Origin: Sneathiellales bacterium
GTDB lineage: Bacteria; Pseudomonadota; Alphaproteobacteria; Minwuiales; Minwuiaceae
Length of the DNA stretch: 42,160 bases
Reading direction: 5' to 3'
NCBI GenBank assembly: GCA_026992315.1
Contig: JALXAG010000215.1
Coordinates: 1 to 42,160 of the forward strand
Part shown: positions 1-10,598 of the stretch, piece by piece
Position numbering within the stretch: position 1 is the first letter of the stretch
Layout: the number at the start of each line of letters is the position of its first letter
Notes under the pieces: generated by a model
What the model was told of the DNA's origin: nothing
What the model saw: only the letters and a program-made list of their open reading frames with translations
Database searches by the model: none
Made by a program: the position numbers and the translations under genes

Positions 1-685
1 CTCGATGTTTCCGGAGGCGCGGGTGATGGAGCTGTCGTCCGACACGGCGGCGAAGGCCGGGGAACTGCGCGCGGTTCTGCAGGCCATGGATGAGGGGCGG
101 ATCGATATTCTGGTCGGCACCCAGATCATCGCCAAGGGCCATCATTTTCCCATGCTGACCCTGGTCGGGGTGATCGATGCCGATCTGGGGCTGGAAGGCG
201 GCGATCTCAGGGCCTCGGAACGGACCTATCAACTGCTGTCGCAGGTGGCCGGACGCGCCGGGCGGGCCGAGCGGCCGGGGCGGGTGCTGTTGCAGAGCCA
301 CGCCCCGGATCAGCCGGTGCTTCGCGCCCTGGTGAACGGCGATGTCTCCGGTTTCATCGCCGCCGAGCTGGCGGCGCGGCGTTCCGCGGGCATGCCGCCT
401 TTCGGCAGGCTGGCGGCGATTATTCTTTCGGCGGAGGATCAGGCGCTGGTGTCGTCCTTCGCCAACGCCCTGGCCCGCCATGTGCCGCAGGATGCGCGCA
501 TTCGCGTTCTGGGGCCCGGTCCGGCGCCGCTGGCACTGATCCGCGGCCGCCACCGCTACCGCTTCCTGGTTCAGGGGCCGCGTGAAGTGCTTTTGCAACC
601 CTTTATAAGGCGCTGGCTCGATGCCTGCCCGCCGCCGCGCAATCTGCGCCTGGACATCGATATCGATCCCCAATCCTTCATGTAG
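1..685 (+). CDS. priA: Primosomal protein N' (replication restart helicase PriA), 3' end only
   Basis: The frame is open from the left edge, so only about the last 227 residues are present. PriA is a 3'-5' DNA helicase that reloads the replisome at stalled forks. Seen here are the C-terminal helicase motifs: a GTQIIAKGHHFP block (motif V region), DADLGLEGGD, and the QVAGRAGRAERPG arginine-finger block (motif VI), followed by the PriA C-terminal domain ending in DIDPQSFM. The cysteine zinc-binding region and Walker A lie upstream of the window. The ATG at base 5 is internal, not the true start. The gene lies immediately upstream of the ATP synthase operon, an arrangement found in alphaproteobacteria. 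Identification is secure; the 5' boundary is simply the window edge. Confidence 0.95.
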   Translation, partial: SMFPEARVMELSSDTAAKAGELRAVLQAMDEGRIDILVGTQIIAKGHHFPMLTLVGVIDADLGLEGGDLRASERTYQLLSQVAGRAGRAERPGRVLLQSHAPDQPVLRALVNGDVSGFIAAELAARRSAGMPPFGRLAAIILSAEDQALVSSFANALARHVPQDARIRVLGPGPAPLALIRGRHRYRFLVQGPREVLLQPFIRRWLDACPPPRNLRLDIDIDPQSFM

Positions 686-726
686 TTCATGCTGTTTTCG
701 CCGGGGTGGTTTCCGCCATGTGTTCC

Positions 727-748
727 GCCGCTGCCTGCAGGCAGCGGC
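727..748. repeat. Perfect 22-bp palindrome after priA
   Basis: GCCGCTGCC and its exact complement flank TGCA, 42 bp after the priA stop. As RNA it would form a very stable hairpin, but no T-run follows, so it is not a standard intrinsic terminator. It may be a 3'-end protecting hairpin or a weak terminator for priA; that is inference. Confidence 0.6.
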
Positions 749-788
749 ACGGGCGGCGGCGTGGGGCGAATTATCGCTTTCTGACCGG

Positions 789-817
789 TTGCGCTTGGCA
801 AAACCCTGTGCTAGAAC
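789..817 (+). promoter_or_regulatory. Possible promoter of the atp operon
   Basis: TTGCGC (789-794) and TAGAAC (812-817) are separated by 17 bp and resemble -35 and -10 boxes of the housekeeping sigma factor (3/6 and 4/6 matches to the E. coli consensus). A start near 824 would give atpH a leader of about 185 nt. The 686-1009 gap otherwise holds the palindrome at 727-748 and the hairpin at 952-986; no gene is apparent in it. Confidence 0.35.
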
Positions 818-951
818 CCCGGTGCTTTTTGCCAAGGGGGGCGTGCGCGTTCCCTCATCAATGGCACCGTTTTGCACAGCCCGCCGCGGCAGGCTGTCTT
901 TAAACGAGCCGCTTTCGGAAATGTGCCGGGGCGGATCTGGTTTTATCCGGC

Positions 952-986
952 AAAGGCTGGCTTCTCCCCGGGGGTGGCCGGCCTTT
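952..986 (+). other. Leader hairpin just upstream of the atpH ribosome binding site
   Basis: AAAGGCTGGC (952-961) pairs with GCCGGCCTTT (977-986) over 10 bp with one G-U pair. The structure ends 10 nt before the GAGGGG Shine-Dalgarno (997-1002) of atpH. It could stabilise the mRNA or influence translation of the first gene; no known RNA family is recognised. Confidence 0.45.
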
Positions 987-1009
987 ACAGAAAAACGAGG
1001 GGTAGCCTC

Positions 1010-1569
1010 TTGGCCGCCGAAACAAGCATCGTATCAGGAATAGCCGGGCGCTATGCGGCCGCGCTTTTCGATCTCGCCCGGGAGCGCGATGCGCTCGATT
1101 CCGTGGCGGATGAACTGAACCAGCTCGCGGGGCTGCTGCAGGAAAGCGCCGATCTCCGGCGCCTTGTTTCCAGCCCGATTCTTCAGCGTGAGGCTCAGGC
1201 CGCGGCGATGGACGCCGTGCTTTCCAAGGCGGGCGCCAGCGATATCGTCAGCAATTTCGTCGGTGTTCTGGCCAAAAACCGCCGTCTCAATCTTCTCGCC
1301 GATATCATCCGCGACTTTTCGCGCCTCTTGTCCCGCCATCGCGGCGAGGTCGAGGCCGAGGTGGTGTCGGCCAAGGCGTTGACCAAGGGGCAGATGACAT
1401 CCCTGGTTTCAGCGCTCAAAGACGTCGCCGGTCGGGACGTGTTGCTCCGCACCCGCGTTGATGACAGCCTGATCGGCGGGCTTGTCGTCAAGGTGGGGTC
1501 GCGGATGATCGACACGTCGATCCGCACCAAACTGCAGAATCTCCAGCTTGTTATGAAAGGGGTGGGGTG

Positions 1570-1570
<1 letters not shown>
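1010..1570 (+). CDS. atpH: ATP synthase F1 subunit delta
   Basis: The delta subunit (OSCP type) links the F1 head to the peripheral stalk of F1Fo ATP synthase. I place the start at the TTG at 1010: GAGGGG at 997-1002 gives a 7-nt spacing and yields 186 residues, the usual length. The frame extends upstream to 872, but those residues are not like delta subunits. The N-terminal [15 protein letters not shown] and the C-terminal [17 protein letters not shown] blocks are family hallmarks. It is the first gene of the atpHAGDC operon; its TGA overlaps the ATG of atpA by one base, suggesting translational coupling. The Fo genes are not in the window, as is usual for alphaproteobacteria, where Fo forms a separate operon. 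Confidence 0.95.
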
Positions 1571-3099
<1,529 letters not shown>

Positions 3100-3130
3100 G
3101 GCGACGGCGCGGGAGTAGGGAGCAACCCTC

Positions 3131-4018
3131 ATGGCCAATTTGAAGGAGCTTCGCAAGCGGATCGGAAGCGTGACCTCCACGCAGAAGATCACCAAGGCGA
3201 TGCAGATGGTCGCCGCTTCGAAGTTGCGTCGCGCGCAGGAAGCCGTGGAAGCGGCCCGTCCTTATGCGGAGCGCATGGAAAAGATCATCGGATCCCTGGC
3301 GTCGTCCCTGCAGGGGTCCGACGGGGCGCCGAAACTGCTGGTCGGTACCGGCAGCGATCAGGTGCATCTGGTGATCGTGGCGACATCGGAACGCGGTCTT
3401 TGCGGCGGCTTCAACGCCAATATCGTCAAGGGCGCCCGTCAGCATGTTCACGAGCTGATCGCGGCGGGCAAGACGGTCAAGCTGATCTGCATCGGCAAAA
3501 AGGGCTTCGCCCTGCTGCGCCGGGAATTCGAGGACAGGATTCTCGAAGTGATCGACATGTCGCATGTGCGGCGTCTGGGCTACAACGATGCCCTGCCGAT
3601 CGCCCAGAAGATCATGCGCATGTTCGATGACGGCGAGTTCGATGTCTGCACGCTGTTCTACGCCAAATTCGTCACCGTCCTGACCCAGGATGTGACGCCG
3701 CTTCAGCTCATTCCCGCCCATGTCGAAACGGCGGGCGAGAGCCTCGATGCGGATCTGGGCGGCGCCGTGCATGAATACGAGCCGAGCGAGGAAGAAATTC
3801 TGGAAGATCTGCTGCCGCGGAACATGGCGACGCAGGTCTATCGGGTTCTGTTGGAAAATGCCGCCAGCGAGCAGGGTGCCCGCATGACGGCAATGGACAA
3901 CGCCACACGCAATGCCGGGGAGATGATCGACAAGCTGACGCTGACCTATAACCGGGAACGTCAGGCGACCATCACCAAGGAACTGATTGAAATCATTTCC
4001 GGCGCCGAGGCCCTTTAG
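3131..4018 (+). CDS. atpG: ATP synthase F1 subunit gamma
   Basis: Gamma is the central rotor shaft of the F1 head. The 295-residue product begins with [20 protein letters not shown] and [11 protein letters not shown], the conserved N-terminal helix that enters the alpha3beta3 cavity. It ends with the matching C-terminal helix ([20 protein letters not shown], then [12 protein letters not shown]). A purine-rich ribosome binding site (GGAGTAGGGAGC) precedes the ATG. Length and motifs are normal. Confidence 0.97.
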   Translation: MANLKELRKRIGSVTSTQKITKAMQMVAASKLRRAQEAVEAARPYAERMEKIIGSLASSLQGSDGAPKLLVGTGSDQVHLVIVATSERGLCGGFNANIVKGARQHVHELIAAGKTVKLICIGKKGFALLRREFEDRILEVIDMSHVRRLGYNDALPIAQKIMRMFDDGEFDVCTLFYAKFVTVLTQDVTPLQLIPAHVETAGESLDADLGGAVHEYEPSEEEILEDLLPRNMATQVYRVLLENAASEQGARMTAMDNATRNAGEMIDKLTLTYNRERQATITKELIEIISGAEAL

Positions 4019-4052
4019 GGCTGCCGGAAGTTTTACAAGATTGAGGAGCTGA

Positions 4053-5480
<1,428 letters not shown>

Positions 5481-5528
5481 GGATAAGCTAAGAGCCGGGT
5501 CTCCCTGACCCGGCCGGGAAGAGAAGCC

Positions 5529-5933
5529 ATGGCAGAAATGTTAGCCTTTGAATTCGTATCGCCGGAACGGCTGCTGATGTCCGAAGAGGTCGAGCAGGTG
5601 GTCGTTCCCGGTACAGACGGCGATTTCGGCGTGCTGGCCGGGCATGCGCCCGTGGTTTCGACCATGCGCCCCGGCAGGGTCGAGATCTATAACGGCGGGT
5701 CCGAGCCGGTGAGCTATTTCGTCGGTGGCGGCCTAGCCGAAATGGCCAACAACCGTCTGACGATTCTGGCCGAGGAGGTGATACCGATCGCCGATCTCGA
5801 CCGGGCGGCGATCGAAAGGCAGATCCGCAACGCCGAAGAGGATGTCGAGGACGCCAAGACCGATGAGCGCCGCCGTCAGGCGCAGGAGCGTCTCGATCAT
5901 CTGCGCGATATATTGACGGCGCTGAGCGCCTGA
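5529..5933 (+). CDS. atpC: ATP synthase F1 subunit epsilon
   Basis: Epsilon binds gamma at the rotor foot and can inhibit ATP hydrolysis. The 134-residue product has the N-terminal beta-sandwich with the family block VVPGTDGDFGVLAGHAPVV, followed by a C-terminal alpha-helical hairpin (AAIERQIRNAEEDVEDA and a second helix). It is the last gene of the operon: a strong intrinsic terminator follows 16 nt after the stop. Confidence 0.95.
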   Translation: MAEMLAFEFVSPERLLMSEEVEQVVVPGTDGDFGVLAGHAPVVSTMRPGRVEIYNGGSEPVSYFVGGGLAEMANNRLTILAEEVIPIADLDRAAIERQIRNAEEDVEDAKTDERRRQAQERLDHLRDILTALSA

Positions 5934-5949
5934 TGATCTGCAGATCTGG

Positions 5950-5976
5950 AAAAGCCCGCCTCGTGCGGGCTTTTTT
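5950..5976 (+). terminator. Intrinsic terminator of the atp operon
   Basis: AAAGCCCGC and GCGGGCTTT form an uninterrupted stem around a five-base loop, followed by six Ts (5971-5976). This is a textbook rho-independent terminator placed right after atpC. The rest of 5977-6137 holds a TAGAAT at 6093-6098 that could be a -10 for the next gene, but no convincing -35. Confidence 0.93.
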
Positions 5977-6137
5977 GTATCCGGGCGGCGTTCCTGCCCG
6001 ATGCCGGCGGCAGAAGGGTTCCGCGCCGGCGCCATTCGCAGCGCCGCCATGGTGCGGCGAAGAGCAGCAGTGATCAGAAGGGCCCGAATCAATAGAATAC
6101 ATACAAACGGGGACGGGCAGCAGAAGGGGGCCGGGAA

Positions 6138-6917
6138 TTGAGGCTCAGTCAAAGACAGACCAAAATCGTCGATCTGGTGCGCAAGGAAGGCTTTGTTTCC
6201 ATCGATTTCCTCGCCCAGCATTTCCGCATGACGCCGCAGACGATCCGCCGCGATATCAACGATTTGTGCGGCAAGGGGCTGCTGCGTCGCTATCATGGCG
6301 GCGCCGGGCTGCCGTCGAGCGTGGAGAACACCTCCTACGGTACGCGGCAGGTGATGAACCTGCGCGAGAAACGGGCGATTGCCCGGCTGGTGGCCTCGCA
6401 CATCCCCGACGATGCCTCCCTGTTCATGAATATCGGTACCACGACGGAGGAAATCGCCTCCGCCCTGCTGCATCACAAGGGCTTGCGGATCATCACCAAT
6501 AACCTGAACGTCGCCAATATCCTGCTGCGCAACGATACCTTCGAGGTGATTGTCGCCGGCGGGGTGGTGCGCAACCGCGACCGGGCGGTGGTCGGGGAAA
6601 CGGCGATCGACTTCATTTCGCAGTTCAAGGTCGATTTCGGCATCATCGGCATTTCGGGTATCGATCTCGATGGCACGCTGCTGGACTTCGATTACCGCGA
6701 GGTGCGGGTGGCCCAGGCCATTCTGCGCAATTCGCGCAGCGTTTTCCTGGCCGCCGATCACAGCAAGTTCGGCCGCAATGCCATGGTGCGCCTGGGCAAT
6801 ATCGCCGACATCGACGTGCTGTTCACCGATCAGGAACCGCCGGAGGAAATCCTGCCGGTTCTGGAGGCCGGCGATGTGCTGGTCTGTACCCCGCAGCAGG
6901 ACGGCCCCGCCGACTGA
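6138..6917 (+). CDS. glpR: DeoR-family transcriptional regulator, GlpR-like
   Basis: The 259-residue product closely resembles the E. coli glycerol-3-phosphate repressor GlpR along its whole length. It has an N-terminal DeoR helix-turn-helix (HFRMTPQTIRRDINDL, then RRYHGGAGLPSS) and the C-terminal sugar-phosphate sensor fold with NIGTTTEEIA, ITNNLNVANILL, AGGVVRNRD, FGIIGISGID and ADHSKFGRNAM. The start is the TTG at 6138, preceded by AGAAGGGGG. Family knowledge suggests repression relieved by glycerol-3-phosphate, but no glp catabolic gene lies in the window, so its targets are elsewhere and the ligand is inferred. Confidence 0.85.
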   Translation: MRLSQRQTKIVDLVRKEGFVSIDFLAQHFRMTPQTIRRDINDLCGKGLLRRYHGGAGLPSSVENTSYGTRQVMNLREKRAIARLVASHIPDDASLFMNIGTTTEEIASALLHHKGLRIITNNLNVANILLRNDTFEVIVAGGVVRNRDRAVVGETAIDFISQFKVDFGIIGISGIDLDGTLLDFDYREVRVAQAILRNSRSVFLAADHSKFGRNAMVRLGNIADIDVLFTDQEPPEEILPVLEAGDVLVCTPQQDGPAD

Positions 6918-6956
6918 GAAAGCGGTTGCCCTTTGCCCGGCCAATGCGGTTGGGGG

Positions 6957-8417
6957 TTATTGGAAGGCCGGTTCGTCGAAACTGCGCAACTTGCGTGAAT
7001 GCAGCTGTTCGACCACCGAATCGCGCAGGCTGTTGATGGTTTCGATGCCGATGCGCAGATGCTGCCCCACCCGCTCGCGATAAAATTTATTCGCCATGCC
7101 CGGCAGCTTGATTTCCCCGTGCAGCGGCTTGTCGGAAACGCAGAGAAAGGTGCCGTAGGGCACGCGGAAACGATAGCCGTTGGCGGCGATGGTGGCCGAT
7201 TCCATGTCCACGGCAATGGCGCGGGACTGGTTGAAGCGCTTGACATAGGCATCGCGGCGCAGTTCCCAGTCGCGGTCGTCGGTGGTGAACACGGTGCCGG
7301 TGCGCAGGCGGGTCTTCATGTCGCGGCCTTTCAGGCCGGTGATCTTCTGTACCGAGGCGGTCAGCGCCACCTGCACCTCGGCAATGGCCGGAATCGGCAC
7401 CCAGGGCGGCAGATCGGCATCGAGCACGTGATCGTCGCGCACATAGGCATGGGCCAGCACGTAATCGCCGAGAAGCTGTGTGCGGCGCAATCCCCCGCAA
7501 TGGCCGATCATCAGCCAGCAATGGGGGCGCAGCACCGCCAGATGGTCGGTGATCGTCTTGGCGTTTGAGGGTCCGACGCCGATATTGATCAGGGTGATGC
7601 CGGCCCGTCCCGCCCGGGTCAGGTGATAGGCGGGCATCTGCGGCAGGTGCTCCGGCCGCGCGCCCCGGCTTTTGGTCGTGCCGTTGCTTTTGGTCGTAAT
7701 CACATTGCCCGGTTCGACAAAGGCATCGTATTCGCCGCCTTCGTCAATGGCCTGGCGGGCATAGGCAATGAATTCCTCGACATAGCGCTGATAATTGGTG
7801 AACAGCACAAAACGCTGGAAATATTCAGCCCTCGTCGCCGTGTAATGGGCCAGCCGCAGCAGGGAATAATCGATCCGTTCGGCGCTGAACAGCGACAGGG
7901 GCTTGGCGTGTCCGGCCGGGCTGTGATGATCGCCATTGGCGATGGCATCGTCGATGCGCGCCAGATCGGGCAGGGTGAACAGCCGCTGCAGATCGCGCAT
8001 GTCATCGGCACTGATGGCAGCGCTGGCGGTTTCGATCACATAGGGCAGGGGGATCGGATCGTCGCTGAGGCCGATGGTGACGGGGCGGTTGTGATTGTCG
8101 ATCAGCAGGGCGATCTGCTCGAAGAGATAATCCTCGAATATGTCGGGGCGGGTGATGGTGGTGCGATAAGTGCCCGCTTCGGCCAGGGCGCCGTAGGAGC
8201 GCCGGGTATCGAAGCGCAGATCCCCGGGTCCGATCGTGCAGGCGATATAGGGATAGCGGGCATCGACGCCGGGGCTGCTGCGATCGCCGTCGGCAAAGGC
8301 GGCAAAGCGCTGGCGGAGCATGTCCCGCTGCCGATCGTACAGGTTTCTGATATGGGCCACGGCGGCACCGGCATCGGTGAAGGCTGCGGGCGGTACGTCG
8401 ATGCGCTGTCTTTTCAT
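6957..8417 (-). CDS. amn: AMP nucleosidase
   Basis: Amn hydrolyses AMP to adenine and ribose 5-phosphate and so limits the AMP pool. The 486 residues match the bacterial Amn length. The N-terminal AMP-binding domain (from about residue 10, AGAAVAHIRNLYDRQRDML) is followed by a purine-phosphorylase-like catalytic domain with NIGVGPSNAKTITDHLAVL, MIGHCGGLR, and AVDMESATIAANGYRFRVPYG. An AGAGGA ribosome binding site lies just before the ATG. It has its own likely promoter (8471-8499) within the gap to the upstream MarR gene. It converges with glpR across 39 bp that hold no clear terminator. Confidence 0.93.
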   Translation of the reverse strand: MKRQRIDVPPAAFTDAGAAVAHIRNLYDRQRDMLRQRFAAFADGDRSSPGVDARYPYIACTIGPGDLRFDTRRSYGALAEAGTYRTTITRPDIFEDYLFEQIALLIDNHNRPVTIGLSDDPIPLPYVIETASAAISADDMRDLQRLFTLPDLARIDDAIANGDHHSPAGHAKPLSLFSAERIDYSLLRLAHYTATRAEYFQRFVLFTNYQRYVEEFIAYARQAIDEGGEYDAFVEPGNVITTKSNGTTKSRGARPEHLPQMPAYHLTRAGRAGITLINIGVGPSNAKTITDHLAVLRPHCWLMIGHCGGLRRTQLLGDYVLAHAYVRDDHVLDADLPPWVPIPAIAEVQVALTASVQKITGLKGRDMKTRLRTGTVFTTDDRDWELRRDAYVKRFNQSRAIAVDMESATIAANGYRFRVPYGTFLCVSDKPLHGEIKLPGMANKFYRERVGQHLRIGIETINSLRDSVVEQLHSRKLRSFDEPAFQ

Positions 8418-8470
8418 GAGGATCCTCTTTTCTTGTTATTGTTGCCGCCCGGCGGTTTGCCGGGTGCGGT

Positions 8471-8499
8471 TGTATAGGCGCTGCCGCCCGTTATTTCAA
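8471..8499 (-). promoter_or_regulatory. Likely sigma-70-type promoter of amn
   Basis: Read on the minus strand, TTGAAA (8499-8494) and TATACA (8476-8471) are exactly 17 bp apart. The predicted start is near 8464, where a hairpin with arms CCCGGC and GCCGGG (8464-8459 with 8453-8448) begins. The leader to the amn ATG would be about 47 nt. Confidence 0.6.
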
Positions 8500-8510
8500 T
8501 TTCTGTCGGT

Positions 8511-8972
8511 TCAATCCTCCGCCAGGCGTTTGAGCAGGCTGAGCAGCAGGGTGTGTTCCTCCTCGCTCAGATGGCGCGCGATGTCCTTTTCGTGCTGCAT
8601 CACCCGCCGCCGGGCCATGGCAAGGATCTTCTTTCCCTTCTCGCTCAGATACAAGGCATAGGAGCGCCGGTCGTTGGGGGCCGGGCGGCGTTCGGCCAGG
8701 CCCAGCCGTTCGAGGCGGTCAATCACCGAAACGACGGTGGAGCGATCGACCCCCATGGCGTTGCCGAGTTCGCTCTGATTCAGTCCGGCATTGGCATTGA
8801 TCAGCGCCAGAACGCCGAACTGGCCCGGTGTCAGGTCCAGATCCGCCATATGCCGGGAAAAATCGTTGAATACGCGCACCTGGGCCCGGCGCAGCTGATA
8901 TCCGATCAGATCCGGCAGCGGGCCGTAATCGGTCTTCCGGGCTCCCCCCCGGCTGTTTTTTTTCTTGTTCAT
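8511..8972 (-). CDS. MarR-family transcriptional regulator
   Basis: A 153-residue winged-helix regulator. The core DLTPGQFGVLALI, LNQSELGNAMGVDRSTVVSV and IDRLERLGLAERRPAPNDRR is the MarR DNA-binding domain with its wing; the flanking helices are the dimer interface. I start at the ATG at 8972 (GGGGAAAG upstream). An ATG eight codons upstream at 8996 has AGGA close by and is also possible. It is oriented with amn downstream and is divergent from the unrecognised gene at 9099. MarR proteins commonly control neighbours and respond to small aromatic ligands; the ligand here cannot be read from the sequence. Confidence 0.9.
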   Translation of the reverse strand: MNKKKNSRGGARKTDYGPLPDLIGYQLRRAQVRVFNDFSRHMADLDLTPGQFGVLALINANAGLNQSELGNAMGVDRSTVVSVIDRLERLGLAERRPAPNDRRSYALYLSEKGKKILAMARRRVMQHEKDIARHLSEEEHTLLLSLLKRLAED

Positions 8973-9014
8973 TGCTTTCCCCGAAAGCTTCAGCATCTTA
9001 TCCTGCTGTGATTT

Positions 9015-9032
9015 TTCGCCATCATAAGCGAA
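9015..9032. promoter_or_regulatory. Possible MarR operator
   Basis: TTCGC (9015-9019) and GCGAA (9028-9032) form an inverted repeat with an 8-bp spacer in the divergent region between the MarR gene and the gene at 9099. The total span fits MarR-type operators, but the arms are short. Confidence 0.3.
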
Positions 9033-9098
9033 GACGGGCCGGCGGGCACCCCAAATTCTGCAATACGCCCTGCGGCCGGAAGACAAGGATACAGGCGC

Positions 9099-9671
9099 AT
9101 GGAGAGGGAAAACCCCGAATACGGCGATATCCCCGCCCCGTTCGTTCATCTGGCGGCATTCTGCCGGCGGGTGCCGTGGTTCTCTGCCACCGGAAAGGGG
9201 CTGAACGACGAGGAACGGGCGGCGGCGCAGGCCCTGCTCGATGGCATGGGCTTTCCCGATGCAGCCATCGTTCCGGTGCCGGATTGGCAGGAGGCTGCCG
9301 AAATTGCCGCCAATCCCGACTGGAACACCGACTGGTGGGAGGCGGAGGAACAGCGGCGCATCGCCCTGGCCGGAGAGGCCGCGCGACTGATCGGGGATGA
9401 GGAGATCCTGCTGGCCGGGCTCAATCTGGTCAGCGGTGTGGCCGGCGAGGCGGCCTACGGGCGGATCGAGGGGCTGCTCGATGCCGAGGGGACGAACGAT
9501 CCCGCCCTGCTGCGCGCTGCCGCCGGTGCCGCGGCCCAGGCAGCCTATCATGCGGCGCTGATGATGGTGTGCGAGACGGAAGAGGATCATCCCTTTTACC
9601 GCAGGTTCCGCCTCTTCGAGCTCGGCCGCTGGCCCCTCGGGGTCGTCGGCCGCTCCCTGTCGCTGTTCTGA
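9099..9671 (+). CDS. Uncharacterised protein, 190 residues
   Basis: I do not recognise a family. The product is acidic, with several tryptophans (a WNTDWW cluster near residue 75), no signal peptide and no clear membrane segment. The alanine-rich C-terminal half (AAAGAAAQAAYHAALMM) looks helical. AAGGATA precedes the ATG and codon use matches the neighbours, so it appears to be a real gene. It is divergent from the MarR regulator, which could control it, and it lies 51 bp before the exonuclease III gene in the same direction, so the two may be co-transcribed. Confidence 0.7.
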   Translation: MERENPEYGDIPAPFVHLAAFCRRVPWFSATGKGLNDEERAAAQALLDGMGFPDAAIVPVPDWQEAAEIAANPDWNTDWWEAEEQRRIALAGEAARLIGDEEILLAGLNLVSGVAGEAAYGRIEGLLDAEGTNDPALLRAAAGAAAQAAYHAALMMVCETEEDHPFYRRFRLFELGRWPLGVVGRSLSLF

Positions 9672-9722
9672 ACCCTTTCAGCCCATTTCATCAATCCGAC
9701 TTCATCGGGGGAATCGTTTTCC

Positions 9723-10517
9723 ATGACCTTGTCCGTTATGACCTGGAACATCAATTCGGTGCGTCTGCGCCTTGGTCTGCTGCAGGAAGCGGCGGTCCGC
9801 CACGACCCGGACGTCATCTGCCTGCAGGAAACCAAGGTGCGCGACGATCTTTTTCCGGCAGCGGAGATTGCCGGGATGGGATATGTGCATCAGGCCATAT
9901 TGGGGGAGAAGGGCTATAATGGCGTCGCCATTCTCTCCCGTCTGCCGATTGCGGAGCAGAGGCCCCATTACTGGTGCGGCAAGCAGGATTGCCGCCATCT
10001 CGCCGTCAGGCTGGAGAACGGCATTACGATTCACAATCTCTATGTGCCGGCGGGCGGGGATGTACCGGATCCGGAGCAAAACCCGAAATTCGCTCACAAG
10101 CTGCAGTTTCTCGACGAGCTGACGGATTTTTTCAGCCAGAACAAACCGCGAAAAAGCATCCTGGTCGGGGATCTGAACATCGCGCCCAGCGAATACGATG
10201 TCTGGTCGCACCGGCAGTTGCTGAAGATCGTCAGCCATACGCCGGTGGAGGTGGAGGCGCTGCAGCGCCTGTACCGCGCGGGCGGCTGGGTCGATGCGGT
10301 GCGCCATATCATTCCGGAGCCGGAAAAAATCTATTCGTGGTGGAGCTATCGTGCCCGCGACTGGCGCAAGGGGGATCGCGGCCGCCGCCTCGATCATGTC
10401 TGGGTCTCTCCCGACCTTTCGGAAACAATAGACAATGTGCTGATCGACCGCGAGGCGCGCGGGTGGGAGAAACCCTCCGATCATGTGCCGGTGCGCGCCA
10501 GTTTCGCGCTCGGCTGA
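9723..10517 (+). CDS. xthA: Exodeoxyribonuclease III / AP endonuclease
   Basis: This enzyme cleaves DNA at abasic sites and degrades duplex DNA 3'-5' in base excision repair. All motifs of the exonuclease-endonuclease-phosphatase fold are visible over 264 residues: MTWNINSVR (metal-binding Asn), DVICLQETK (catalytic Glu), YNGVAILS, LVGDLNIAPSEYDVW (Asp/Asn pair), GRRLDHVWVS and the terminal SDHVPV (Asp-His). Length matches the family. It is the second gene of a possible pair with the unrecognised gene upstream. Confidence 0.94.
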   Translation: MTLSVMTWNINSVRLRLGLLQEAAVRHDPDVICLQETKVRDDLFPAAEIAGMGYVHQAILGEKGYNGVAILSRLPIAEQRPHYWCGKQDCRHLAVRLENGITIHNLYVPAGGDVPDPEQNPKFAHKLQFLDELTDFFSQNKPRKSILVGDLNIAPSEYDVWSHRQLLKIVSHTPVEVEALQRLYRAGGWVDAVRHIIPEPEKIYSWWSYRARDWRKGDRGRRLDHVWVSPDLSETIDNVLIDREARGWEKPSDHVPVRASFALG

Positions 10518-10598
10518 AGCGCCTGTCAGGGCGAAGTCTGCTATGCTTGCCGCTGCAGCCTGTTGTCAGGCCGGCGGATGCAACGAAGGTGAGGCACG

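Noticed and set aside
872-1009. Longer atpH start
   Set aside because: It adds 46 non-homologous residues and ignores the well-placed SD before the TTG at 1010.
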